DNA from: an uncultured Paracoccaceae bacterium
GTDB lineage: Bacteria; Pseudomonadota; Alphaproteobacteria; Rhodobacterales; Rhodobacteraceae
Direction: 5' to 3'
NCBI GenBank assembly: GCA_913061275.1
Contig: CAJXSR010000010.1
Coordinates: forward strand, 1 to 64,000
DNA length: 64,000 bases
Part shown: piece by piece, positions 1-9,804 of the stretch
Layout: every line of letters starts with the position of its first letter
How positions within the stretch are numbered: position 1 is the stretch's first letter
The notes under the pieces: model-generated
The model's input: the letters and a program-made list of their open reading frames with translations, nothing else
The model's database searches: none
What the model was told of the DNA's origin: nothing
Position numbers and translations under genes: made by a program

Positions 1-212
<212 letters not shown>

Positions 213-320
213 GCACCTAGGTTCCAATTAGCTATAAACCACCTAATACGCATTTCACTGGGATGGAAGCCCCATAGCGCAGTGAATTTACTGTATTTAA
301 TACACAGGGTGGCTTAACTT

Positions 321-1217
321 ATGTATATGTGCCGATTGTTAGTAGTATTTTTCATTTTCTTTTCCGCACAGCTGGCCGCGGCACAAGACGCGCCCGTCAT
401 TTCCAAATGCTCAACTGCCACATTCGGCCCCGCTGTTTGTATAAGCGATGCAGATTACACAGATGATCTTTGCACAGCCCTTGAAGTGTTTTCAGACAGA
501 TACGGCCTAAACCCGTATTTCTTTACGCGCCTTATCTGGCAAGAAAGCAAGTTCGACCCAAATGCACGTAGCCGCGCCAAGGCGATGGGTATCGCACAAT
601 TCATTGCATCAACCGCAGAAATACGTGGGCTTAGTGACCCGTTCAACCCCGCTGAAGCTTTAGATGTATCTGCCAGATACTTAGTAGAACTCGACATCAA
701 GTTCGGCAGCCTTGGTCTAGCAGCCGCCGCTTATAATGCAGGCGAAACTGCCGCTAAAAACTTCAAAAACCAATCAGCAGGCCTGCCAAATGAAACTTGG
801 AAGTATGTACAGATTATAACCGGCCTAGATCCCAGAAAATGGCGTGATACACCCCCAGATATACATGATTTTACGCTGACCATGGGGCAGGATTTTCAAA
901 CGTCCTGTAAAAAACTTGCAAAATCTCGGCGATTAGAATCAGATCAGAAGTTCACAGCACAATTCAAAAAATGGGGTGTGCAGCTTGCCTCTGGCAATAC
1001 ACAAGGTGCCGCTGCCGTAAGCTACAAAAGGCGCATCCGTTCGTGTAAACGGTTTATAAAGAACCGCAAACCAGACTATATCTACACCAGCCCAAAGATA
1101 AAATCACGCAGCCCATCCTATGGTGCCCGCATCAGTTTTGAAAGCCGTCGCAAAGCACACGGGTTTTGTGCGCGATTACAACAATATAAATGCAAATGCG
1201 CCGTTTATAAAAACTAA
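321..1217 (+). CDS. Lytic transglycosylase, SLT family, exported
   Basis: A 298-residue protein with a signal peptide (hydrophobic residues 4-19, likely cleaved after AAAQ) and an SLT lysozyme-like domain at about 45-170. Visible motifs are WQESKF with the probable catalytic Glu75, KAMGIAQF and AAAYNAGE, the classic family 1 pattern. It should cleave peptidoglycan glycan strands in the periplasm to 1,6-anhydro products. The basic, cysteine-containing C-terminal part (about 190-298) is not recognised. A second ATG two codons in is an equally possible start. It runs divergently from ftsY across a 108-bp gap in which nothing further was identified. Confidence 0.85.
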   Translation: MYMCRLLVVFFIFFSAQLAAAQDAPVISKCSTATFGPAVCISDADYTDDLCTALEVFSDRYGLNPYFFTRLIWQESKFDPNARSRAKAMGIAQFIASTAEIRGLSDPFNPAEALDVSARYLVELDIKFGSLGLAAAAYNAGETAAKNFKNQSAGLPNETWKYVQIITGLDPRKWRDTPPDIHDFTLTMGQDFQTSCKKLAKSRRLESDQKFTAQFKKWGVQLASGNTQGAAAVSYKRRIRSCKRFIKNRKPDYIYTSPKIKSRSPSYGARISFESRRKAHGFCARLQQYKCKCAVYKN

Positions 1218-1319
1218 AGCCCCAACAGCTTTATGGCCTCTACGCCCGTAGTCACATCCATATTATTTATATATGCTTTATGAATATCAATCGGTCTCAG
1301 GTAAGTTTATTTCAGCAAT

Positions 1320-1997
1320 CTAAAAAACGTCCAACCGATCCAAGACAAATCCAGCCGTGATTAATAGCTGCGCTGACCAATAAAAAATCCAGACAATATA
1401 GGGGGATAATTTTCGGGCTGTCCCCTGCCCAGATAAAATAAATAATTCCGCAGATAGTACCAAATCCGACAGAATGAAAAGCATAACCCCCAGCAAAATA
1501 CTGCCCTGATGATTTTGCCAAGGTAACGTCGCCGCCGCAAACCCCATTGAGGTAATAATAACGATGTAACCCATAACCGCATGGCGCAGATTACCCGCAG
1601 TAAACCAAAGCCAACACCCCATAATAAGCGCCATAATAACCAAAATAGATAATATCGCTACCTGAGGGCCATATGTAATACGGCTAATATCTGAAAGCGG
1701 GTCGGTCAAAAACAGAATGATGAAAAACACATGGCCTATAGCAAATGCACCCACGCCTTTTAAGAATTGAATTTCCGAACCACGCGACAGATAAAAATCA
1801 CCCGCAGCACAGGCGCACAAGGCCAAAACCAACCATAACGGGGCTTGGGTAATCAACGCAGCAATCGCTAGAATAACAATGCTTGCAGTTTTCAACACGG
1901 TTTTAGGCCATGATGCTTGCCGGTAACAAAATCCTACCAGATACAAGAAGGCACAAAGTAAAGCCGCTTCAAATAAACGTGGCAGATAGGCTTCCAA
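1320..1997 (-). CDS. YhhN/TMEM86-family membrane protein (lysoplasmalogenase-like)
   Basis: A 225-residue protein that is almost entirely hydrophobic, with about eight predicted membrane segments. The short polar motifs GDFYLSRG (about 86-93) and LSDLVLS (about 178-184) carry the conserved Asp residues of the YhhN family, whose animal members hydrolyse the vinyl-ether bond of lysoplasmalogens. The bacterial substrate is uncertain. It starts 6 bp after the formate dehydrogenase beta stop, so the two are probably co-transcribed, though a functional link is not obvious. The family call is fairly secure and the enzymatic role is inferred. Confidence 0.75.
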   Translation of the reverse strand: MEAYLPRLFEAALLCAFLYLVGFCYRQASWPKTVLKTASIVILAIAALITQAPLWLVLALCACAAGDFYLSRGSEIQFLKGVGAFAIGHVFFIILFLTDPLSDISRITYGPQVAILSILVIMALIMGCWLWFTAGNLRHAVMGYIVIITSMGFAAATLPWQNHQGSILLGVMLFILSDLVLSAELFILSGQGTARKLSPYIVWIFYWSAQLLITAGFVLDRLDVF

Positions 1998-2003
1998 TTT
2001 AGT

Positions 2004-3698
2004 TTATACCTCGTCTGGGAAATGCTTCATAACCATACGTATAGGGTTAGGTGCCGCTTGGCCCAAACCACAAATTGACGCATCAACCATTGCTGTTGAT
2101 AGCTCTTCCAACAAACCTTGATCCCACGTGTCTTCCTGCATTAACTTCACAGCTTTTTCACAGCCAACACGGCAAGGCGTGCATTGGCCACAACTTTCAT
2201 CCTCAAAGAAACGCAACATATTCAGGGCGGCATCTTTGGCACTGTCTTTGTCAGATAAGACCACCACAGCGGCAGAGCCAATGAATGTGCCATAGGGCTG
2301 TAGCGTGTCAAAATCCAACGGAATATCGTCCATTGATGCAGGCAATAACCCAGATGACGGCCCACCTGGCTGATACGCTTTAAAGCTATGGCCATCCAGC
2401 ATTCCGCCGCAATGATCTTCGATCAGCTGCTTAATCGTTAAACCAGCAGGTGCGATTTTCACGCCCGGATTATTCACACGACCTGACACAGAATAGCTGC
2501 GCATACCTTTGCGCCCATTGGCACCATGTGCGCCAAAAACATCCCCACCTTCGCGCGCAACTTTACAAATCCAATGAAGGGTTTCAACGTTATGTACCAA
2601 AGTCGGTTGATTAAATATTCCGACAGAGGCCACAAACGGTGGCCGATGGCGTGGCATCCCGCGTTTGCCTTCAATGCTTTCAATCATCGCACTTTCTTCG
2701 CCGCAAATATAAGCCCCCGCACCACGGCGCAGATCAATATACCCAGCCTTAACTATTCCTGCGTTTTCAAGTTCCGTTATCTCACGGCGCAATATTTCCA
2801 GCACAGCCGGATATTCATCACGCATATAGATAAAGCATTTTTCCGCCTCAACAGCCCACGCCGATATCAACATACCTTCTAGAAAAACATGCGGCGTGCG
2901 TTCCAGAAAATAACGATCTTTGAATGTGCCGGGTTCCCCTTCGTCACCATTAACCGCCAAATAACGCGGGCCTTCATTCATACGAACAAAAGACCATTTT
3001 CTGCCAGATGGAAAGCCAGCGCCACCCATACCGCGCAAACCACTTTCCAGCACTTCGTCTTGCAAAGCATCTACCGTTTTTTTGCCACCCCGTAAGGCCT
3101 GCAATTCTGCATACCCGCCTTCACGTGCATATGTTGCATATGTTTCATAATCGGGGATGTGTGCATGTGTGTCATCAGCACTAATTGCTTCAGCCACTTT
3201 ATCGACATTTGCCAAATCAATATGATTATGGCCAATTTCCAAAACGGGTGCCGTATCACATCGGCCCATGCAGGGGGCGCGCAACACACGTACCTTGCCT
3301 TTGCCATTATATTTAGCCGCTAGATCATGCAGCAATTCTTCTGACCCTGCCAATTCACACGAAAGGCTATCACACACCCGAATGGTTAATGATGGCGGTG
3401 CATCTTGGCCTTCTTTAACCACATCAAAATGGGCATAAAATGATGCCACTTCATAAACCTCAGCCTGAGAAATACGCATTTCTTCGGCCAATGCAGCCAA
3501 ATGTGCGGCAGACAAATGGCCGTATGTATCTTGAATAAGGTGCAAATGTTCGATCAGCAAATCGCGATTGCGCGGGCGATCCCCCAGCAATGCCTGTATC
3601 TCTGCCAAATTAGCTTCTGAAACCTGACGGCCTTTGGGCGTATGACGCCCTTTGCCCTTACCTGATTTCCAAACACCTTTGCGTTCATCCAATGCCAT
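2004..3698 (-). CDS. NAD-dependent formate dehydrogenase beta subunit (NuoE-NuoF-type fusion)
   Basis: A 564-residue fusion. Residues about 25-180 are a NuoE-like thioredoxin fold with a [2Fe-2S] set (Cys109, Cys114, Cys143, Cys147; motif CMGRCDTAP). Residues about 185-564 are NuoF-like, with the NADH/FMN glycine-rich segments (GLRGMGGAGFPSGRKW, GAGAYICGEESA) and a C-terminal [4Fe-4S] motif (SCGQCTPCRVG plus a later Cys). This is the diaphorase module of soluble Mo/W formate dehydrogenases (FdsGB/Fdh1B), which passes electrons from formate to NAD+. The alpha subunit normally sits next to it but is not in this window: downstream is a YhhN gene and upstream an AlkB-like gene on the other strand. 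It could also serve another NAD-reducing dehydrogenase or hydrogenase-type enzyme. Confidence 0.85.
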   Translation of the reverse strand: MALDERKGVWKSGKGKGRHTPKGRQVSEANLAEIQALLGDRPRNRDLLIEHLHLIQDTYGHLSAAHLAALAEEMRISQAEVYEVASFYAHFDVVKEGQDAPPSLTIRVCDSLSCELAGSEELLHDLAAKYNGKGKVRVLRAPCMGRCDTAPVLEIGHNHIDLANVDKVAEAISADDTHAHIPDYETYATYAREGGYAELQALRGGKKTVDALQDEVLESGLRGMGGAGFPSGRKWSFVRMNEGPRYLAVNGDEGEPGTFKDRYFLERTPHVFLEGMLISAWAVEAEKCFIYMRDEYPAVLEILRREITELENAGIVKAGYIDLRRGAGAYICGEESAMIESIEGKRGMPRHRPPFVASVGIFNQPTLVHNVETLHWICKVAREGGDVFGAHGANGRKGMRSYSVSGRVNNPGVKIAPAGLTIKQLIEDHCGGMLDGHSFKAYQPGGPSSGLLPASMDDIPLDFDTLQPYGTFIGSAAVVVLSDKDSAKDAALNMLRFFEDESCGQCTPCRVGCEKAVKLMQEDTWDQGLLEELSTAMVDASICGLGQAAPNPIRMVMKHFPDEV

Positions 3699-3855
3699 CA
3701 GCCTTGTCCTTATCTATTTCGTCAAACTATATGCACCCATGCCTGTGCAAGCCACAATAAATGCGACATCACACCGATCATAAACGCGCTGTTTTATTGA
3801 AAGATGCCCAATTTGTTTCTAAGGTCAGTAAAATTACCTAACTCAAAGCCTGATA

Positions 3856-4887
3856 ATGCGCAGATCAATACTCTTTTTCCTGACCACTCTAGCACCTGTG
3901 CCATTATTTCTGCTGGCGATAACACAGGGCGGCTTTTGGGCCGTAAGCACGTTACTATATATGACCGCATTCGCCGTTTTTTGCGATGAAGCGTTCGAGT
4001 TGGATTTTTCAAAATCGGGCACCCATTGGGTAGCACAACAAGCCTTGCCAATTATTCTGGGGGTGATCCATATTATTCTTTTACCCCTAGCGGTTTATAC
4101 TTTGGGGGTCGCTAACATTGCATTCATGTCAAAGATCGTCCTTTTCATCGCTTTCGGGCTGTTCTTTGGCATGATTAGCCACAGCAATGCGCATGAGCTG
4201 ATCCACCGCACCAACAGATTGCATCATAATTTGGGAAAATGGATATTTGTTTCAATGTTATTTGGACATCATACCAGTGCACATATGTTGGTACATCATC
4301 CCTATGTCTGCACCGAAAAAGACCCAAATACAGCACAGTTCAACGAAAGCTTTTATGCGTTTTTGAAACGCGCCTCTGTGGCGGAATTTATTGCAGGATT
4401 AAGGGCTGAAAATACCCGTTTAAAAAAACAAGGTAAATCATCTTTCAGCCTGCAAAACCCCTATTGGCAGTACTGTATTGGGAGTGCCGCAATAGTATTT
4501 CTTACATATATAACAATGGGTTTACCCGCCACTATCACCTTTATCAGCCTTTGTGCTTATGCACAGTTGCAAATGTTAATGACAGATTATGTACAGCATT
4601 ATGGTCTTCTGCGAAAAAAACTGGAAAATGGTAAATATCAACCCGTTTCACCGCAGCATTCATGGAACGCACCGCATTGGTTTTCTGCCCATATGACCCT
4701 AAACGCCCCGCATCACTCTGACCATCATGCGGCGCCTGCAAAACCGTTCACGGATCTTGACAATTACCGCGCAACGGCCCCCCAGTTACCCCATTCGATC
4801 CCGTTTATGGCAATCATAGCCTTATGGCCTAAAAAATGGCGCGCCATGATGAACCCACGCGTAGAACATTGGAATAAATCTGGCTGA
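3856..4887 (+). CDS. alkB: AlkB-like membrane di-iron alkane 1-monooxygenase
   Basis: A 343-residue membrane protein with hydrophobic segments at about 5-45, 62-110, 125-135 and 200-240. Histidine boxes of the alkane hydroxylase branch of the membrane fatty-acid-desaturase superfamily are visible: HSNAHELIHR (His109-His117), GHHTSAHMLVHH (138-148), TDYVQHYGL and NAPHHSDHHA near the C-terminus. AlkB enzymes hydroxylate terminal carbons of medium-chain alkanes or fatty acids with rubredoxin as electron donor; no rubredoxin gene is nearby. Boxes one and three differ from the textbook forms (HELxHK, NYxEHYG), so substrate choice is open. It is about 60 residues shorter than Pseudomonas AlkB, as in other roseobacter homologues. 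Confidence 0.8.
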   Translation: MRRSILFFLTTLAPVPLFLLAITQGGFWAVSTLLYMTAFAVFCDEAFELDFSKSGTHWVAQQALPIILGVIHIILLPLAVYTLGVANIAFMSKIVLFIAFGLFFGMISHSNAHELIHRTNRLHHNLGKWIFVSMLFGHHTSAHMLVHHPYVCTEKDPNTAQFNESFYAFLKRASVAEFIAGLRAENTRLKKQGKSSFSLQNPYWQYCIGSAAIVFLTYITMGLPATITFISLCAYAQLQMLMTDYVQHYGLLRKKLENGKYQPVSPQHSWNAPHWFSAHMTLNAPHHSDHHAAPAKPFTDLDNYRATAPQLPHSIPFMAIIALWPKKWRAMMNPRVEHWNKSG

Positions 4888-4909
4888 CATACGGCCTAAA
4901 AGGAACCAC

Positions 4910-5305
4910 ATGAAATATCTATTATTATCTGCCCTACTTTTCACCACGCCAACGATGGCAGAAACGCTTTTGTCACATGATGAATTTGAAGCCCTATCTA
5001 CTGGTAAAACCTTATATTTTTCCAAAGACGGCAAGCCTTATGGCTCTGAACATTTTTCAAAAGACCGCAGCAGTGTTTGGCGTTATTCTGACGGAGAATG
5101 TGAAAAAGGTGAATGGTTCCCCCAAGCGGGCATGATTTGTTTTAATTATGAATTCGGGCTTGAAACCCAATGTTGGGATTTCTTCAAAACAGATAAAGGC
5201 GGCTATGCTGCCCGTGCTGAAGGTGCGCCAAAAGAGGAAATCTTAGAATTAGACACCATTGATAAAAAACCCTTACTTTGCAAAGGCACAGGCCTATCAG
5301 CCTAA
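4910..5305 (+). CDS. Exported small protein of unknown function
   Basis: A 131-residue protein with a clear signal peptide (MKYLLLSALLFTTPTMA, cleavage likely before Glu18). The mature part has alternating polar and aromatic residues and several cysteines (DGECEKG, MICFNYE, TQCWDFF, LLCKG) that could form two disulfides in the periplasm. The pattern resembles small secreted proteins common in Rhodobacterales; I do not recognise a named domain. It starts 22 bp after the alkB-like gene with GGAACC as a weak ribosome site, so it may be co-transcribed with it. Its stop overlaps the stop of xseA by 4 bp, tail to tail. Confidence 0.65.
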   Translation: MKYLLLSALLFTTPTMAETLLSHDEFEALSTGKTLYFSKDGKPYGSEHFSKDRSSVWRYSDGECEKGEWFPQAGMICFNYEFGLETQCWDFFKTDKGGYAARAEGAPKEEILELDTIDKKPLLCKGTGLSA

Positions 5306-6732
5306 AACAAATCGCCCTGATCGGTGGCTTTTGGTTTTTGCCGGGGTTTACTTACCGGCTTCTTAGACGTTTGCGCCGTCCCTGTTTTTACAAACCCATC
5401 CTTGAACTGAATATCCAAGACAGTTTCAGCTTTTGCAGCCTTTGCCGTTGCCAAAACAGCACCCGCATCTGTTCTAACCACAGCATAGCCCCGTTCAAGT
5501 GTTGCTTCATAGCCCAAGGTTTGGCGTAAACGTTCCAGCCCGTTAAGTTGGTCGCGCCAGCGTTCTACTTGACGCTTCGATGCGGCAGCCAACCCGCTGG
5601 AAATATGACTTAATAACGCCCTCTTTTGTAAAATTGCCTGTTGCAAAGATTGCGGTCTTAACGCTGCAGTTCTTTCAACCAGTTGCACCCGCTTGCCTTG
5701 TGTCATTGCGTGTAATGCACGCGGCAAACGGTTTGAAAACATATCCAGATGCTGGCTTTTCAACGCCAATACATCTGCGGGGTTTGGCAATGCCCGTGAC
5801 AAATCCCGCAACCGTTGCTGGCGTTGAACAATCCCGTTCGATAGGGCCCGCAAACGGCGTTCTTCCATACCTGCCAGCCACACTGCCAACTCACTGCGCA
5901 CAGGTACTGCCAATTCCGCCGCTGCGGTAGGTGTAGGTGCGCGAATGTCAGACGCGTAATCGATTAAAGTGGTATCGGTTTCATGGCCCACCGCCGAAAT
6001 AAGTGGTATATCACTGGCAGCAGCAGCCCTTACAACAGCTTCTTCATTAAAACCCCAAAGGTCTTCGATAGAGCCACCCCCACGGGCCACAATAATCAGA
6101 TCGGGGCGTGGTATAGCACCCCCCGCAGTCATCACATTAAAACCATCTATTGCACGTGTCACTTCAGGCGCACATCGCGCACCTTGCACGGCCACAGGCC
6201 AAATCAGAACTTTGCGTGGGAAACGATCGCGCAAACGATGCAAAATATCGCGAATAACTGCACCCGATGGTGAAGTTATGACCCCGATGACCTCTGGCAG
6301 ATAGGGTATCGGTTTCTTATTGGCCTGATCGAACAAACCTTCTGCGGCCAATGCCTTTTTACGTTTTTCCAACATTGCCATTAGCGCACCGGCACCTGCA
6401 ACCCGCAATTCCATCACATTCATCTGGTATTTAGATTGCTTGGGGAATGACGTAAGTTTGCCCACAGCAATAACTTCCATGCCCTCTTCAGGTTGCACCG
6501 ACAACTTAGATGCCTGCCCTTTCCAAGTCACCGCGTTTAAAACAGCGCCTTCATCTTTAAGGTCGTAATAAATATGCCCAGAAGCATAACGGTTTACGCG
6601 GCCGATTTCACCCCTGATGCGCACATGGCTAAATTCACCTTCAATCATGCGTTTCACCGCACCTGAAATTTCAGACACACTGAATTCAGGCGCATTTTGC
6701 CCCGGTTCTGGCTGGTCGAGTAAATCAGACAC
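5302..6732 (-). CDS. xseA: Exodeoxyribonuclease VII large subunit
   Basis: A 476-residue protein with the XseA layout: an N-terminal OB-fold (about 15-115, with VRIRGEIGRVNRYASGHIYY), a nuclease core (about 125-300, with ITSPSGAVIRDI, VARGGGSIEDLWGFNEE and GHETDTTLIDYASDIRAPTP), a coiled-coil region and a C-terminal basic tail. With the small subunit XseB, not in this window, it degrades single-stranded DNA from both ends to oligonucleotides and acts in mismatch repair and damage tolerance. It is divergent from purD across 77 bp, the usual roseobacter arrangement. Length is typical. Confidence 0.95.
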   Translation of the reverse strand: MSDLLDQPEPGQNAPEFSVSEISGAVKRMIEGEFSHVRIRGEIGRVNRYASGHIYYDLKDEGAVLNAVTWKGQASKLSVQPEEGMEVIAVGKLTSFPKQSKYQMNVMELRVAGAGALMAMLEKRKKALAAEGLFDQANKKPIPYLPEVIGVITSPSGAVIRDILHRLRDRFPRKVLIWPVAVQGARCAPEVTRAIDGFNVMTAGGAIPRPDLIIVARGGGSIEDLWGFNEEAVVRAAAASDIPLISAVGHETDTTLIDYASDIRAPTPTAAAELAVPVRSELAVWLAGMEERRLRALSNGIVQRQQRLRDLSRALPNPADVLALKSQHLDMFSNRLPRALHAMTQGKRVQLVERTAALRPQSLQQAILQKRALLSHISSGLAAASKRQVERWRDQLNGLERLRQTLGYEATLERGYAVVRTDAGAVLATAKAAKAETVLDIQFKDGFVKTGTAQTSKKPVSKPRQKPKATDQGDLF

Positions 6733-6809
6733 TTATGTCTCCTTGCGCTTGCATGAAACCAACCTTAGAACGGGCCGCAACAAAGGCCAAGTCAGGAGTG
6801 CTGTAAATC

Positions 6810-8072
6810 ATGAATATCCTCATATTAGGGTCTGGTGGCCGTGAACATGCACTTGCTTGGGCCGTAAAGCAAAACCCAAAATGCGATCACTTGGTTTGCG
6901 CACCAGGGAACGCAGGCATGGCAGAAATTGCAGATTGTATAGCGGTTGATGTGATGGACAATGATGCGGTTCTAAAACTTTGTCGCGCGCAAGCGATTGA
7001 TTTTGCCATCATCGGCGCCGAAAATCCACTTGCTAATGGTGTAGCGGATGTTTTACGCGCAGCAGGTATTTTAACCTTTGGGCCTTCTAAAGCAGCGGCT
7101 GAACTGGAAAGTTCCAAAGCCTTTACCAAACAGATTTGCGACGCATGCAATGCCCCAACAGCGGCCTATGCACGTTTTACCGAACTGAATGCAGCAAAGG
7201 CGTATGTAACTGCACAAGGTGCCCCGATTGTCATAAAAGCAGACGGTCTGGCCGCTGGAAAAGGCGTGATTGTTGCAATGGATTTGCAGCAAGCCCTAGA
7301 TGGTTTGGATGATATATTTGACGGTGCTTTTGGTTACGCAGGTGCGCAAGTGGTGATCGAAGAATTCATGGACGGCGAAGAGGCCAGCTATTTCATTTTA
7401 TCCGACGGTAAAAACATTCTGCCCATTGGCACCGCCCAAGATCACAAACGCGCCTATGAAGGTGATAAAGGCCCCAATACGGGCGGTATGGGTGCCTATT
7501 CGCCAGCACCTATTATGACTGACGCAGTAACGCAAAAAGCCCTAACCCAAATCATCCAACCCAGCATAGACGAGATGGCCCGACGCGGCACTCCGTTTCA
7601 AGGCGTGTTGTTTGCAGGTTTTATGATAAAAGATGGCCAGCCACGTTTAGTTGAATATAACGTGCGTTTTGGCGATCCAGAATGCCAAACTATTATGATG
7701 CGGCTGGGGGCACAGGCATTGGATGTTTTGCTAGCTTGCGCTGAACAGCGCTTAAATGAGACCCAGATTAATTGGGCAGACGATCATGCTGTTTCAATCG
7801 TTTTAGCTGCAAAGGGCTATCCAGGGTCATACGAAAAAGACACCGAAATAAAGGGCGTAAACACCCTGCCGTCCGACAGTAAAAACATGGTTTTTCATGC
7901 AGGCACAAAAACCGATGGTGACAAGCTGTTGGCGATAGGCGGACGTGTATTGAATGTCACCACTCGCGGCAGTAGTTTTCAAGAGGCACGCACACGCGCT
8001 TATGCAATGGTAGATCAAATAGAGTGGGAACAAGGTTTTCACCGTAAAGACATCGGTTGGCGCGCCCTTTAA
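6810..8072 (+). CDS. purD: Phosphoribosylamine-glycine ligase (GAR synthetase)
   Basis: A 420-residue ATP-grasp enzyme of purine synthesis that joins glycine to 5-phosphoribosylamine. Visible are the N-terminal GSGGREHALAWA motif, the ATP-grasp segments KADGLAAGKGV and HKRAYEGDKGPNTGGMGAYS, and the metal-binding VEYNVRFGDPECQ. Length and motifs are standard. The ATG follows GGAGTGCTGTAAATC. Its stop overlaps by 4 bp the stop of the convergent FG-GAP gene. It consumes glycine, so it shares a metabolite with the gcv operon further right, though there is no direct genetic link. Confidence 0.96.
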   Translation: MNILILGSGGREHALAWAVKQNPKCDHLVCAPGNAGMAEIADCIAVDVMDNDAVLKLCRAQAIDFAIIGAENPLANGVADVLRAAGILTFGPSKAAAELESSKAFTKQICDACNAPTAAYARFTELNAAKAYVTAQGAPIVIKADGLAAGKGVIVAMDLQQALDGLDDIFDGAFGYAGAQVVIEEFMDGEEASYFILSDGKNILPIGTAQDHKRAYEGDKGPNTGGMGAYSPAPIMTDAVTQKALTQIIQPSIDEMARRGTPFQGVLFAGFMIKDGQPRLVEYNVRFGDPECQTIMMRLGAQALDVLLACAEQRLNETQINWADDHAVSIVLAAKGYPGSYEKDTEIKGVNTLPSDSKNMVFHAGTKTDGDKLLAIGGRVLNVTTRGSSFQEARTRAYAMVDQIEWEQGFHRKDIGWRAL

Positions 8073-8778
8073 CAGCCCAACGCTGCATTCAAACTGTCTG
8101 GCCCATTATACGGCCCTATGGTTTCAGAGCGTAATGTCATACCTTTCATGCGGGTCGACATAATCTTGCGCCAACCACCATTTGCAGTGATTATTTCTAA
8201 CCCTGTGCCGCAATCACGCACCCCACCTGTAATAAAATCCCAGCCAATTTTGTGGTTGGTCAGGTTTTTAGCGCTGGCAATCTTAACCAGCTTACCATTT
8301 CTATAGCTCCACACTCGAAGCTTTTTCGCCAAATGCGGGCGGTCGATGTAAGCAATATCCATATCCCCGTCACCGTTAAAATCGGCAATGCCAACAGGGG
8401 CAAGCCAACGATGTGAACGGCCTATATGCGGGGTTTCTGCCAATTTACCAAATTCATCGTAAACCGCCAGTGCCGCGCCTTTTGAAACATCTGTTTCAAT
8501 GACGACAACCTCAAGGTTTCCATCGTTATCAATATCCGCAAGACGTGGTTTGATGTCTTCAAACACATGGTCCCAAGGCAATTCTATTGTAACCGTATTA
8601 TTCTTGCCAGTGACTTTATCTATAACTGAAATGTGCAAACTACCATATTCAATGGCATCCCCTAAGATACCATGATTATACCTTGTGGTTGGGTCGCTAA
8701 ATTCGGCTGATTTTATATCTGCAAAAGCAAAGGAAGCCCAAAAGCCAATAAAGGCACATATGGGCAACCCAAAGCGCA

Positions 8779-8779
<1 letters not shown>
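8069..8779 (-). CDS. Exported FG-GAP/VCBS-repeat protein
   Basis: A 236-residue protein with a signal peptide (residues 1-20, ending FAFA). It carries two calcium-binding-type loops of the FG-GAP/VCBS beta-propeller kind: DIDNDGNLEVVVIE (about 81-94) and DFNGDGDMDIAYID (about 132-145). Similar short proteins are widespread in Rhodobacterales without a known function; a periplasmic or surface role is inferred from the signal peptide and repeats. Its ATG overlaps the ferredoxin stop by one base (TGATG-type junction), so it is translationally coupled to the ferredoxin gene. Confidence 0.75.
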
Positions 8780-9126
<347 letters not shown>

Positions 9127-9242
9127 TTAATCGGGTGTAAACCGCGTTTCAATTTTCTGCCAGCCTATTTTTGCTATTTCAATAATAAATTGTTCTTTTC
9201 ACAAACTTATTTTATACACATCCCAGTAGGAACGAGGACCAA

Positions 9243-9752
9243 ATGGCCCCACTCAAAGCAGTTTTATATACAGGCATTGCTGGATTATTCGCATTCACCA
9301 CGAATGCACAGGATGTGAACCTGCCGCCTGATGCAAAACCCGGTGCCTGTTATATCCGCTACACGGCCCCTGCTTTAATCGAAACTGTTACCGAACAAAT
9401 ACTGGTTCAACCTGAAAAACGCGCCTTGAACACAGAGACAGGCGAGACAACTGTGGTTTCACCTGCAGTATATAAAACTGTAACGCTTCAGAAAATCATT
9501 CGTGACAGGAAAGAAGATTGGGCGGAAGTGATTTGTGAAAAAGATCAAACGCCCATTTTCATAGAGACTTTGCAACGTGCATTATATGCACGTGGGCATT
9601 ATCGCAGCCCAATAACGGGTGTAAAAGATGACAGAACAGACCGCGCAATTCGCAAGGTGCAAAAGCGCCAAGGCATAAACTCTACAGAAGTCACTTGGGA
9701 TCTAGCCGAAAGTTACGGCTTGGTTACGCACCGTCTTTTCATCAAAGAATAA
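9243..9752 (+). CDS. Exported protein with C-terminal peptidoglycan-binding-like region
   Basis: A 169-residue protein with a signal peptide (1-22, ending TNAQ). The mature N-terminal half has the repeated-strand pattern ETVTEQILVQPEKR...VVSPAVYKTVT seen in Rhodobacterales exported proteins. The C-terminal half (about 112-165) looks like a PGBD-1 peptidoglycan-binding domain: FIETLQRALYARGHYRSP, then DDRTDRAIRKVQKRQGI. It is therefore probably periplasmic and wall-associated. Its ribosome site is GAGG nine bases before ATG. A hairpin terminator follows the stop by 2 bp. No precise function is known to me. Confidence 0.75.
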   Translation: MAPLKAVLYTGIAGLFAFTTNAQDVNLPPDAKPGACYIRYTAPALIETVTEQILVQPEKRALNTETGETTVVSPAVYKTVTLQKIIRDRKEDWAEVICEKDQTPIFIETLQRALYARGHYRSPITGVKDDRTDRAIRKVQKRQGINSTEVTWDLAESYGLVTHRLFIKE

Positions 9753-9753
9753 A

Positions 9754-9770
9754 CCCCGCTAAATGCGGGG
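9754..9770. terminator. Hairpin terminator between convergent genes
   Basis: CCCCGC-TAAAT-GCGGGG forms a 6-bp GC stem right after the stop of the exported-protein gene. On the plus strand it is followed by CTTATAGTGTTTT, on the minus strand by GTTTATT, so it can serve both this gene and the convergent Do protease. Confidence 0.75.
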
Positions 9771-9804
9771 CTTATAGTGTTTTCTGTGGGTTTGATAAGG
9801 TTCT

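Noticed and set aside
5580-6304. Long plus-strand reading frames opposite xseA
   Set aside because: They mirror the xseA codons, lack ribosome sites and resemble no protein.
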